Assembly (NCBI RefSeq): GCF_002420705.1
Contig: NZ_DIIM01000011.1
Location: forward strand, 62,001-126,000
Length of the DNA stretch: 64,000 nucleotides
DNA from: Sphingobacterium sp. UBA5670
GTDB taxonomy: Bacteria > Bacteroidota > Bacteroidia > Sphingobacteriales > Sphingobacteriaceae
Reading direction: 5' to 3'
Below the pieces are notes generated by a model that was given only the letters and a program-made list of their open reading frames with translations, made no database searches and had not been told where the DNA came from. Shown here in pieces: positions 25,880 to 34,950 of this stretch. Position 1 is the first letter of the stretch. The number at the start of each line of letters is the position of its first letter. Position numbers and translations under genes: made by a program.

Positions 25880-28177
25880 ATGTTTAATATTAAAAAACTA
25901 ACAGGTAGTATTCTTTTTCTATTCGCGATCCATGGGGGGATGGCACAGCAGGCTTCACCAGTTGATTTTGTTAATCCATTGATTGGTACAGAATCGAAGT
26001 ATGAATTGTCCAATGGAAATACCTATCCTGCAATAGCACGTCCTTGGGGGATGAATTTTTGGACGCCCCAAACGGGGAACATGGGCGATGGATGGGTATA
26101 TACTTACACGGCAGATAAAATTAAAGGATTTAAGCAAACCCACCAGCCAAGTCCCTGGAACAATGATTATGGTCAGTTTTCCATCATGCCTGTAACTGGC
26201 ACACCGCAATTTGACCAAGAAAAGCGGGCCAGCTGGTTTTCACACAAAGCAGAAATAGCCAAACCTTATTATTATAGTGTCTATCTTGCTGATCACGATG
26301 TGACAACAGAATTGTCGCCATCGCAACGTGCTGCAATCTTTCAATTCACATTTCCCAAAACCGACAGCGCTTATGTTGTTATTGATGCATTTGATAAGGG
26401 GTCTTATATTAAAGTAATTCCGCAGGAGAATAAAATTATTGGTTATTCAACAAAAAATAGCGGTGGTGTTCCGGAGAATTTTAAAAATTATTTTGTCATT
26501 ACTTTCGATAGACCTTTCTCGTACAAAGCCGGCGTAAAAAGTGGCTCGATACGTAAAGATGAATTGGAGATTCAGGATAATCATGCGGGAGCAATTGTAG
26601 GTTTTCCATCATTGAAGAGAGGTGATCAGGTGATCGCCCGTATTGCTTCTTCCTTTATAAGTTTTGAGCAGGCAGAACTTAATCTAAAAGAAGTGAAGTC
26701 CAAAACATTTCAACAAGTTGTTGAAGAAGGTAAGGGACAATGGAATGAAATACTCGGGCGAGTACAGGTTGAAGACCATAATATTGACCGATTACGTACA
26801 TTTTATTCCTGCCTTTATCGTTCAACACTTTTTCCGAGAGATTTTTCTGAAATTGATGGAGCAGGTAAGCGGATTCACTATAGCCCCTACAATGGGCAGG
26901 TCCTACCAGGTGAAATGTTTACAGATACAGGTTTTTGGGACACATTCAGAAGTCTGTTCCCGCTGTTGAATTTATTATATCCATCCATGAACGATCGCAT
27001 GCAGGAAGGGTTGGTCAATGCTTATAAGGAGAGTGGTTACCTCCCTGAGTGGGCTTCACCGGGACATCGTGCATCGATGATCGGAAACAATTCAGCATCT
27101 ATTGTTGCAGATGCCTTGATTACTAATCGGAAAGGTTATGATAAAGAGCTGTTATGGGAAGCACTTAAGCATGGGGCCAATAGTGCTTATCCGAAACACT
27201 CTTCGACAGGACGCTTTGGTTATGAATATTATAATAAATTGGGCTATATACCTGCCGATGTAAAGGTAGATCAGAATGTAGCACGTTCATTGGAATATGC
27301 TTACAATGACTGGTGTATCTATGAATTTGGCAAAGCACTGGGTAAACCGGAAGCTGAAACGGCCATTTACGCAAAGCGAGCGATGAACTACAAAAATCTA
27401 TTTGACCCAAGTACAAAACTTATGCGTGGGAAAAAAGCTGACGGATCATTCGTCGCGGATTTTGATCCAAGTGCTTGGTCACGGGAATATACGGAAGGCA
27501 ATGCATGGCATTGGAGCTTTTGTGTATTCCATGATCCACAGGGGCTGATTAACCTAATGGGAGGCAATAAGTCTTTTGTATCCATGTTGGATACAGTGTT
27601 CGTCATCCCGAGTTATGAAGGAATGAAGAGCCGTGGTATGATCCACGAAATGCGTGAAATGCAGGTGATGAACATGGGGCAGTATGCGCATGGAAATCAG
27701 CCTATTCAACACATGCCTTATTTGTATAATTATGCTGGAGAGCCCTGGAAAGCACAATATTGGGTGCGTAAGATAATGGATAAACTTTATTTGCCGACAC
27801 CAGATGGCTATTGTGGTGATGAAGATAATGGACAGACTTCAGCCTGGTACGTCTTTTCTTCGTTAGGATTTTATCCTGTTTCTCCAGCCTCGGGCGAATA
27901 CGTGATTGGTTCACCACAATTCGATAAAGTGACACTACATCTCGAGAATGGGAAAAAAGTACATATCCAAGCTAAACAGCATGGAGCAAATCAGGTCTAC
28001 GTAGATCAGTTATCTTGGAATGGAAAACCTTATAGTCACAATTATATTCGGTATAGTGATTTATTGCAGGGCGCTAACCTCGAATTTAAAATGAGTGACA
28101 CACCGAATAGAAATAGGGGAACAAAAAAAGAGGATGCTCCTTATTCCTTTAGTAATGAAAAAACAAAAGGAAAATAA
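25880..28177 (+). CDS. GH92 family alpha-mannosidase (third)
   Basis: Exported exo-alpha-mannosidase of family 92, 765 residues, signal peptide ending near GMAQQ (residue 23). The N-terminal VDFVNPLIGTESKYELSNG and the barrel motifs EGNAWHWSF (E539) and GDEDNGQTSAWY (D647, D649) match those of the GH92 at 1515 closely. The two are paralogues with similar length and a shared C-terminal NRGTKKEDAPYS/TRGSAKSDAPYS tail. It has its own copy of the operator, so it is probably co-regulated with the first GH92 operon. A terminator follows at 28296-28337. Confidence 0.95.
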   Translation: MFNIKKLTGSILFLFAIHGGMAQQASPVDFVNPLIGTESKYELSNGNTYPAIARPWGMNFWTPQTGNMGDGWVYTYTADKIKGFKQTHQPSPWNNDYGQFSIMPVTGTPQFDQEKRASWFSHKAEIAKPYYYSVYLADHDVTTELSPSQRAAIFQFTFPKTDSAYVVIDAFDKGSYIKVIPQENKIIGYSTKNSGGVPENFKNYFVITFDRPFSYKAGVKSGSIRKDELEIQDNHAGAIVGFPSLKRGDQVIARIASSFISFEQAELNLKEVKSKTFQQVVEEGKGQWNEILGRVQVEDHNIDRLRTFYSCLYRSTLFPRDFSEIDGAGKRIHYSPYNGQVLPGEMFTDTGFWDTFRSLFPLLNLLYPSMNDRMQEGLVNAYKESGYLPEWASPGHRASMIGNNSASIVADALITNRKGYDKELLWEALKHGANSAYPKHSSTGRFGYEYYNKLGYIPADVKVDQNVARSLEYAYNDWCIYEFGKALGKPEAETAIYAKRAMNYKNLFDPSTKLMRGKKADGSFVADFDPSAWSREYTEGNAWHWSFCVFHDPQGLINLMGGNKSFVSMLDTVFVIPSYEGMKSRGMIHEMREMQVMNMGQYAHGNQPIQHMPYLYNYAGEPWKAQYWVRKIMDKLYLPTPDGYCGDEDNGQTSAWYVFSSLGFYPVSPASGEYVIGSPQFDKVTLHLENGKKVHIQAKQHGANQVYVDQLSWNGKPYSHNYIRYSDLLQGANLEFKMSDTPNRNRGTKKEDAPYSFSNEKTKGK

Positions 28178-28295
28178 AGATTGAGGTCTGAATAGACAAT
28201 AATGAATTCAATGATGATCCTTTAGTTGTAAGTAATTGTGTCGACTGTTTAATTGTTCCTTTAAGGTTAATAACAGAAAAATTACTTTGTTTTTG

Positions 28296-28337
28296 AAAAA
28301 CCATGACGGCTAAATTTCGGGCTGTCATGGTTTTTTT
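28296..28337 (+). terminator. Rho-independent terminator after the third GH92
   Basis: Stem AAAAACCATGACGGC (28296-28310) with GCTGTCATGGTTTTT (28321-28335), 15 pairs with one G-T, ten-base loop, then a run of T. It closes the mannose-glycan locus. The 118 bases between the GH92 stop and the stem hold nothing recognisable. Confidence 0.88.
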
Positions 28338-28371
28338 ACATGAATAAAATAATCTTGGTTATTTAAAGTCA

Positions 28372-28379
28372 TACCTTTG
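28372..28379 (+). promoter_or_regulatory. -7 promoter element of the RND efflux unit
   Basis: TACCTTTG fits the Bacteroidota TAnnTTTG element exactly. The nearest TTG (28355-28357) is 14 bases upstream, shorter than usual, so the -33 part is uncertain. Start of transcription would be near 28385, just before the ATG at 28397. Confidence 0.55.
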
Positions 28380-28396
28380 TGATTCGGAATTTCGAT

Positions 28397-28759
28397 ATGT
28401 TAGGTAAAATATTTCATTTTTTAACACTCTTTGCATACCTTAATCTGTTGACCTATGAGTCTTTCTCCTCGGCAACGGGACAGGTTTTGCATGCAGGTGA
28501 GACCATCGTGGAGTATCTTTTGGATGATGTATTGGATCTCGAGCCTATTCATTCTTCCCAAGAAGAAAAGGTACTATTGCAGGATGACTATCGCATATTT
28601 TCTCTTAATAGTCAGGTATTACCAATTTTTATTTTTGTTTTTGGGATCGTCTTTACAGCATTATGTTTTGCCAAGGACGATGAACACCCTTTTTATCGCT
28701 CTAAAACTTTGTGCTTGCCGGGATACTACCGGTTTTTATCCCGTTTTCGACCCTTCTAG
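28397..28759 (+). CDS. Small membrane protein of unknown function upstream of the RND pump
   Basis: 120 residues from ATG 28397; the frame also opens at GTG 28379, but that codon lies in the promoter element. It has a hydrophobic N-terminus (about 1-22, signal peptide or anchor), an acidic middle (GETIVEYLLDDVLDLEPIHSSQEEK) and one clear membrane segment (about 76-91, VLPIFIFVFGIVFTALCF) followed by a basic tail ending SRFRPF. No family was recognised. Position and strand suggest it belongs to the efflux transcript, although 270 bases separate it from the adaptor gene. An overlapping frame at 28455-28772 is judged a shadow. Confidence 0.6.
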   Translation: MLGKIFHFLTLFAYLNLLTYESFSSATGQVLHAGETIVEYLLDDVLDLEPIHSSQEEKVLLQDDYRIFSLNSQVLPIFIFVFGIVFTALCFAKDDEHPFYRSKTLCLPGYYRFLSRFRPF

Positions 28760-29029
28760 TTACGCTCCCTAAATTTTCTAGCGGAAGCTGCAACCAGTTT
28801 ATTTTATCTTGATATTAAGCTATTGAAGCCCAGAGATCTTCTCTTTGCTATATAGACTTTGTCGCTTCCATCTCGCACATTCTCCTAAGTTTCGACTTTG
28901 AATTTCTTGAGGAGGATTTAACACGTTACATTTTTTATCGTTTATGAAATACCCCGGTCTAAGACTACCGACATTGATGAAAATCAACGAGGTATTCTAT
29001 AGGACCTTTAAAAAGAAGATTATTCCCCT
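28760..29029. other. Gap between the small membrane protein and the adaptor gene
   Basis: No gene is supported. An AATACC (28947-28952) and a GGTATT (28991-28996) could pair across 38 bases in the leader of the adaptor gene. No terminator and no TAnnTTTG element were recognised, so the adaptor may be expressed from the upstream promoter. Confidence 0.4.
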
Positions 29030-30136
29030 ATGAACAAATTCCTTATGCTGTGCCTTTTCGCAGGTATGGTAGGGATGCTGGCCTCATGCCGCTCCTCCAA
29101 CGCTAACGCTGATCAAAAAGAAGAGATTAAAAATATTCCTATTACGCCACTAATTGTAATGGATACAACTGTTTATCAGGAATATATTGCTGATATCCAG
29201 GCCTTGAAAAATGTCGAGATCCGGTCGAAACTGAACGGTTTTTTAGATAAAATTTATGTAGATGAAGGCGCTTGGGTAAAGAAAGGACAGGTATTATTTA
29301 AATATAACAATGAAGAATATCGTTCGGAACTTGCAAAAGCCAAAGCGCAGTATGACAATGCTATTGCGGAAGCGCAAAAGATCAAACTGGAAATGGAGCG
29401 GACACAAAAATTGGTTGACAAGAATATCGTGAGCTCTTCTGAGTATAATTTATTGAAAATACAGTTAAAGGCGGCCAATTCCAAAATCGAAGAGGCCCGT
29501 GCGTTGGTTAATCAAGCCCAAACAAGATTAGACTATACAGTTATTCAAGCTCCATTTGATGGACGTATAGACCGGATTTTATTAAAAGAAGGTTCGTTAT
29601 TGACAGAAGGAAGTCTGATTACCACAATCTCTGATCTAAGTAAAGTGAACGTTTATTTTGATATTTCTGAAAGGGAATATCTGGCACTGATGCGCGACAA
29701 GCTGAATGGCAAGGAAACGCAAAAATCTGTCAAATTAATTCTGGCAAATGGGGAGTTGTATCCACACGAGGGGATAGCTCATCTGGTGGAAAGTGAATTT
29801 GAAGCCAATACGGGGTCTATTGCCCTTCGCGTACAATTTCCTAATGCAGCGCATATTCTAAAGCATGGGGCAACAGGTAAAATTGCTGTTCCGATGGAAA
29901 CAGGTGAGCATACTTTTGTACATCAAAAATCAGTATTTGAAATTCAGGATAAAACATATGTGTATACTATGCAAGGCGATAGTACGGTGAAGATGACACC
30001 TTTTGTTGCCGGGCCACGTGTAGGGCATTATTATATTGTCGAGGGCGGTCTCGATCCGAATGCCAAAGTGGTGTACGAGGGCGTACAAAGTTTACGTAGC
30101 GGAATGAAGATTAATCCAAAATTGAGAAAGCTGTAA
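29030..30136 (+). CDS. RND efflux periplasmic adaptor (membrane fusion protein), lipoprotein
   Basis: HlyD/AcrA-type adaptor of 368 residues that bridges the inner-membrane pump and the outer-membrane channel. Lipobox LASCRSS near residue 20. Lipoyl halves: VEIRSKLNGFLDKIYVDEGAWVKKGQVLF (about 60-90) and YTVIQAPFDGRIDRILLKEGSLLTEG (about 165-190), separated by a coiled-coil hairpin (about 95-165). Beta-barrel and membrane-proximal domains follow. It lies 14 bases before the fused pump gene. The substrate is not predictable; AcrAB-type drug or toxin export is likely. Confidence 0.93.
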   Translation: MNKFLMLCLFAGMVGMLASCRSSNANADQKEEIKNIPITPLIVMDTTVYQEYIADIQALKNVEIRSKLNGFLDKIYVDEGAWVKKGQVLFKYNNEEYRSELAKAKAQYDNAIAEAQKIKLEMERTQKLVDKNIVSSSEYNLLKIQLKAANSKIEEARALVNQAQTRLDYTVIQAPFDGRIDRILLKEGSLLTEGSLITTISDLSKVNVYFDISEREYLALMRDKLNGKETQKSVKLILANGELYPHEGIAHLVESEFEANTGSIALRVQFPNAAHILKHGATGKIAVPMETGEHTFVHQKSVFEIQDKTYVYTMQGDSTVKMTPFVAGPRVGHYYIVEGGLDPNAKVVYEGVQSLRSGMKINPKLRKL

Positions 30137-30150
30137 CGGAGGGATAGATT

Positions 30151-33100
30151 ATGTTTGAAACATTTATAAAACGGCCCATATTATCGTTGGTCATCTCGGT
30201 GTTCATTACGCTTTTGGGACTGCTGGCTTTGTTTACGCTGCCTATTACACAATTTCCTGATATTGTACCGCCTTCGGTGGTTGTAAACGCTAATTATACA
30301 GGAGCAAATGCGGAAGTAAGTACAAATGCGGTAGCCATTCCTTTGGAAAAAGCAATCAATGGTGTTGCGGGAATGACCTATATGAATTCGGTGTCGACTA
30401 ATAACGGAAGCACAGTTATTCAAATTTTCTTTGAAGTCGGTACGGATCCGGATATTGCTGCCGTAAACGTACAGAACAGGGTTACCACCGTATTAGACGA
30501 ATTACCTGAAGAGGTTATCAAAGCGGGGGTAACTACAGAAAAAGAGGTCAACTCGATGTTGATGTATCTGAATGTCTTTACTGACGATGCAACTGCAGAT
30601 GAAAGGTTTATTTACAACTTTGCCGATATCAATATTCTAAAGGAACTGAAACGTATTGAAGGCGTTGGTCTTGCACAGATCATGGGAATGCGGGATTATG
30701 CGATGCGTGTTTGGGTCAAACCGGATCGTATGGCAGCTTATAATATTTCTGCTGAAGACGTCGTGGCTGCATTAAGAAAGCAGAATATTGAGGCTGCTCC
30801 CGGACAGACAGGTATCAGTTCGGATAAAATGCGCAATATGCAGCAATATGTACTGCGTTATCCGGGGAAATTTACTGAAATAGAAGAATATGCCAATATA
30901 CCTATACGCGCGAATGCTAGTGGATCCATAATCCGTATTAGGGATGTTGCTGATGTTGAATTTGGCTCATTGGATTATGAGATGGTATCCAAAACAGATG
31001 GACGTCCGTCGGCTTCCATTATGTTGAAGCAATTGCCGGGCTCAAATGCCCAGGAGGTTATTCAGCGTGTAAAAGACCGGATGGCTGAATTAAAAGAAAC
31101 TCAGTTTCCGACAGGTATGACCTATACCATGGGTTATGATGTATCCCGTTTTTTGGATGCATCAATTTCTTCTGTTATCAAGACTTTGTTAGAAGCTTTC
31201 CTTTTGGTTTTTATTGTTGTGTTTATCTTCTTGCAGGATTTCAGGGCGACGGTAATTCCTATTTTAGCAGTACCCGTCTGTTTGATCGGGGCATTGTTTT
31301 TTATGCAGATGCTTGGATTTTCGATCAACCTATTGACTTTATTTGCCTTGGTACTCGCTATTGGTATTGTCGTAGACAATGGAATTGTAGTTGTTGAGGC
31401 CGTATATGCCAAAATGGAGGAGGAGCATTTGCAGCCAATGGAGGCCACGTTGGAGGCAATGAAAGAAGTTGGGGGTGCTGTTGTGGCTATTACGCTAGTC
31501 ATGTCTGCGGTATTTGTTCCAGTTGCTTTTCTATCTGGGCCAGTAGGGATTTTTTACCGACAGTTTTCGTTGACATTGGCTGCGGCGATTGTTATTTCTG
31601 GGATTAACGCATTGACGCTGACCCCTGCCTTATGTGCGCTTTTCTTGAAATCACCTCACGATCGAAAACCATCAAATAATTGGCTCGATCGTTTCTTTAA
31701 AAAATTCAACGCAGTATATGATAAAACAGCCTTTGGTTACAAGGGGATTTTGGTAAAGACAAGCGCGCGGCGCGGGTTGACCTTACTTTTACTTGGCGTA
31801 TTCTTTGTTGCCACCTGGGGAAGTAGCGCGATATTGCCTTCTGGATTTATCCCAACGGAAGATCAGGGCATGATCTATGTTGCCGTGACAACACCTGCTG
31901 GGGCTACAGTAGACCGTACAGAGCGTGTGCTGGATAAAATTGACTCTGTTGCTCGTCAGTTGGATGTTGTTGAAACGGTGTCTACATTGTCGGGGTACAG
32001 TATCATAACAGAAGTATCAGGTGCTTCCTATGGGATGGGGATGATCAATCTTAAACCTTGGAAAGAGCGAGATCAAACGGTCGATGATGTCATTAGAGAA
32101 TTACGCGATAAAACAAAGGATTTTGCTGATGGAGAGATTGACTTTTTTCCGCCGCCGACAGTTCCCGGTTTTGGTAACTCTTCGGGTTTCGAATTACGTT
32201 TATTGGACCGTAGTGGTAATGAGGATCTCAATAAGACGGCTGAGGTTTTACAGAAGTTTATGGAAGATATGGAAAAAAGTGATGTTCTTCAGGATATCAA
32301 CTCCAGTTTTGACGTGAACTTTCCTCAGTATATGCTGAAGGTTGACTACGATATGGCTGCGAAAAAGGGGATATCGGTGGAGAATGCTATGAATACGTTG
32401 CAGACATTAATGGGGAGTCTTTATGCTACTAATTTTATCCGTTATGGACAAATGTATAAAGTGATGGTACAGGCAGGCCCTGAATACCGGCAGCGACCGG
32501 AAGACGTTTTACGTCTGTACGTAAAAAATGAAACTGGTGAAATGGTGCCTTACAACGCTTTTATTTCGATGGAAAGGATTTATGGTCCAGAACAAATTAC
32601 CCGTTACAATATGTTTAGTTCGGCGATGATTACAGGGCAGTCCTCGGCCGGGTTCAGTTCTGGACAGGCGATCGAAGAGGTGGAAAAAATAGCGTCGTCT
32701 CTTCCAAAGGGATATAGTATTGAATGGTCCGGTATGACGCGGGAGCAGAAAATTTCAGGGAACCAGGCTTTGTATATTTTTGCGCTCTGTCTGTTGTTTG
32801 TTTATTTACTGCTGTGTGCGCAGTACGAAAGCTTTTTGTTGCCATTACCAGTTCTTCTCTGTCTTCCGGCGGGAATATTTGGTGCATTTATTTTTCTGAA
32901 AATCTTCGGACTGGAAAACAATATTTATGCACAGGTTGCATTGGTCATGCTCATTGGTTTGCTGGGCAAAAATGCGATCCTGATCGTGGAGTATGCCAAT
33001 TTGAAATATAAACAAGGAATGGATATTGTGACCGCTTCGATCGAAGGAGCCGTAGCGCGTTTAAGACCAATATTAATGACTTCCTTTGCATTTATTGCAG

Positions 33101-34701
33101 GATTGATACCACTGATGATGGCGAGTGGAGCAGGTGCTTTGGGGAATCGAAGTATTGGTACTGCTGCGGTAGGGGGAATGCTTATCGGGACGATCCTCGG
33201 GGTTATTGTCATTCCGGGACTGGTCGTTTTATTCTCAAAAAAGGATAACAAAAAACAGGTCGTAAAACAGGCTTCCTTAGTAATCGCTGCTCTTATCTTA
33301 TTTGGAAGCTGTTCAGTTCCAAAAAAATCTCTTCAGCCGCAGAAAGTAAATGTCCCAAGCTCATTTTCCAAGGATGTTTCACCAGATAGTTTAAATGTTG
33401 GCGGTCGATCATGGAAGGAAATTTTTAAAGATCCAAAGTTAGTTTCTTTGATTGATTCTGCTTTGCAGAACAATTTGGATATTCGTCAATCAATTTTACG
33501 GCTAGCATCTGCACAAGCTTATTTTAAACAGCGTAAGGCCGCATTAGGCCCAACTGTAGAGGCCGCCGTAGAAGGAGGAATACGAAAATATGGACATTAT
33601 ACGGAATCGGGAATAGGTAACTACGATTCAAATTTTTCGGAGAACTTGAAAAGTGATGAGAAATTACCTGAACCATTTATCCCAGACTATTTTATTGGAC
33701 TTCGTTCTTCTTGGGAGATTGATCTTTGGGGCAAGCTAAGGAGCCAGAGGCAAGCTGCTTATTTTAGCTTTTTAGCGGAGCAGGAGGGGAAGCGTCTATT
33801 AGAAACGGAATTGGTATCCAATATTGCCACTGCTTATTATGAATTAATTGCTTTGGATCAGAAGATCAAAGTCTATGATCGGAATATTGAGTTACACAAA
33901 AATGCATTGGAAGTTGTTGAAGTAAAAAAGGATGCTGGTTATGCCACTGAACTTTCTGTACAGCAATTTAAAGCGCTATTGGCCAATTCCAAAGCAGCAA
34001 AGGAACAGATGATTCAGGAGATCGCACTGTGGGAACATCACATCAATGGTTTATTGGGACGATTCTATCAACCTATTGTAAGAAGTACATATACTGAAAA
34101 TGCAGATTTATATTATGCGATGAGTTTTGGTACACCAGATGATTTGGTTAATCAACGCCCAGATATTAAGGCTGCTTATCTGAAAGTGATTGCATCGTCA
34201 AATAATCAAGAAGCGTCACGTTTGGCTTTTCTACCTTCTGTCGCTATAAGCCCTTTTATCGGATTGCAAAGCTTTAGTTTCAACAAGTTATTCAATCTTG
34301 ATAAATCTATTGCTTATAATTTATTTGGTGGTATCACACTACCGATCTTTAATCAAAGACAGTTGAAAACGCAGTATGAGATCGCAAAAGCAGATTATGG
34401 AATTGCTTTTGTGGACTATGAAAAAAGCGTTATAAATGCCTATAACGAAGTTTCCAATGTGATCATGACGCAGGAGGCTATCGGTAAGCGACGAAACTTT
34501 GTCGATGAACATGTTCAAGCACTGAACCTTTCCATAGAGGCTGCGCAAGAACTGTTTATCGCAGGAAGGGTAACATCGCTAGATGTTGTAACAGCACAGA
34601 AAGAGTCGCTCGAAGCTCAAATAGGTAAAGTGGAATTAGAGAAGGAGAATACATTGAATCAGATTCTGCTTTACAAAGCATTGGGAGGAGGCTGGCAATA
34701 G
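30151..34701 (+). CDS. Fused RND pump (HAE-1 type) and NodT-type outer-membrane channel with internal lipobox
   Basis: 1516 residues in one unbroken frame. Residues 1 to about 1035 form a complete AcrB-like proton-driven pump: MFETFIKRPILSLVISV start, two six-helix repeats and two periplasmic loops, with D409 followed by N410 (AcrB has Asp-Asp here) and K940 in GLLGKNAIL. After the cytoplasmic-facing KKDNKKQVVK comes a hydrophobic stretch, ASLVIAALILFGS, and C1054, a textbook lipoprotein signal. Residues 1054-1516 form a complete NodT-family outer-membrane factor (SWKEIFKDPKLVSLIDSALQNNLDI, YELIALDQKIKVY, NQRPDIKAAYLKV, QLKTQYEIAKADY). No start codon lies between the halves, so they are made as one chain. 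Cleavage by lipoprotein signal peptidase could release the channel; this is inference. Confidence 0.93.
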   Translation: MFETFIKRPILSLVISVFITLLGLLALFTLPITQFPDIVPPSVVVNANYTGANAEVSTNAVAIPLEKAINGVAGMTYMNSVSTNNGSTVIQIFFEVGTDPDIAAVNVQNRVTTVLDELPEEVIKAGVTTEKEVNSMLMYLNVFTDDATADERFIYNFADINILKELKRIEGVGLAQIMGMRDYAMRVWVKPDRMAAYNISAEDVVAALRKQNIEAAPGQTGISSDKMRNMQQYVLRYPGKFTEIEEYANIPIRANASGSIIRIRDVADVEFGSLDYEMVSKTDGRPSASIMLKQLPGSNAQEVIQRVKDRMAELKETQFPTGMTYTMGYDVSRFLDASISSVIKTLLEAFLLVFIVVFIFLQDFRATVIPILAVPVCLIGALFFMQMLGFSINLLTLFALVLAIGIVVDNGIVVVEAVYAKMEEEHLQPMEATLEAMKEVGGAVVAITLVMSAVFVPVAFLSGPVGIFYRQFSLTLAAAIVISGINALTLTPALCALFLKSPHDRKPSNNWLDRFFKKFNAVYDKTAFGYKGILVKTSARRGLTLLLLGVFFVATWGSSAILPSGFIPTEDQGMIYVAVTTPAGATVDRTERVLDKIDSVARQLDVVETVSTLSGYSIITEVSGASYGMGMINLKPWKERDQTVDDVIRELRDKTKDFADGEIDFFPPPTVPGFGNSSGFELRLLDRSGNEDLNKTAEVLQKFMEDMEKSDVLQDINSSFDVNFPQYMLKVDYDMAAKKGISVENAMNTLQTLMGSLYATNFIRYGQMYKVMVQAGPEYRQRPEDVLRLYVKNETGEMVPYNAFISMERIYGPEQITRYNMFSSAMITGQSSAGFSSGQAIEEVEKIASSLPKGYSIEWSGMTREQKISGNQALYIFALCLLFVYLLLCAQYESFLLPLPVLLCLPAGIFGAFIFLKIFGLENNIYAQVALVMLIGLLGKNAILIVEYANLKYKQGMDIVTASIEGAVARLRPILMTSFAFIAGLIPLMMASGAGALGNRSIGTAAVGGMLIGTILGVIVIPGLVVLFSKKDNKKQVVKQASLVIAALILFGSCSVPKKSLQPQKVNVPSSFSKDVSPDSLNVGGRSWKEIFKDPKLVSLIDSALQNNLDIRQSILRLASAQAYFKQRKAALGPTVEAAVEGGIRKYGHYTESGIGNYDSNFSENLKSDEKLPEPFIPDYFIGLRSSWEIDLWGKLRSQRQAAYFSFLAEQEGKRLLETELVSNIATAYYELIALDQKIKVYDRNIELHKNALEVVEVKKDAGYATELSVQQFKALLANSKAAKEQMIQEIALWEHHINGLLGRFYQPIVRSTYTENADLYYAMSFGTPDDLVNQRPDIKAAYLKVIASSNNQEASRLAFLPSVAISPFIGLQSFSFNKLFNLDKSIAYNLFGGITLPIFNQRQLKTQYEIAKADYGIAFVDYEKSVINAYNEVSNVIMTQEAIGKRRNFVDEHVQALNLSIEAAQELFIAGRVTSLDVVTAQKESLEAQIGKVELEKENTLNQILLYKALGGGWQ

Positions 34702-34786
34702 ATCAGACAGATTAAAAACAGAAAACTATTTTTCATGCGATAAAGAATTAATATGTTAATTCTTAGATCCTTTTAGAGGGTCAGGG

Positions 34787-34820
34787 AAAGAGGCCGTCGT
34801 GAGATGTCCTCTTTTTTTTT
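34787..34820 (+). terminator. Rho-independent terminator after the efflux genes
   Basis: AAAGAGG (34787-34793) pairs with CCTCTTT (34808-34814). An inner CGTC/GATG stem continues after one mismatch around loop GTGA, and nine more bases of almost pure T follow. The 130 bases from here to the next gene hold nothing recognised. Confidence 0.8.
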
Positions 34821-34950
34821 GAAAGTTTCTGATGTTATAGGCCAGAAAGAACCTTCTTCGTTATACTTGCTATTGGTTCCTGCGAAGTCATGAAGGTTTT
34901 GTTGTTATTTTTATGTAGTTTAGTCGACACTATTTTGAACCGAGTCGATT

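Noticed and set aside
28455..28772. Overlapping 105-residue frame in the small membrane protein region
   Set aside because: It has Arg/Cys-rich content without a membrane or signal pattern; the frame at 28397 begins right after an exact -7 element and has a clear membrane helix.
33240..33310. The RND/channel fusion as two genes with a missed stop or start
   Set aside because: The frame is continuous, and no ATG, GTG or ribosome binding site was found between the halves. A sequence error cannot be excluded but is not suggested by anything seen.
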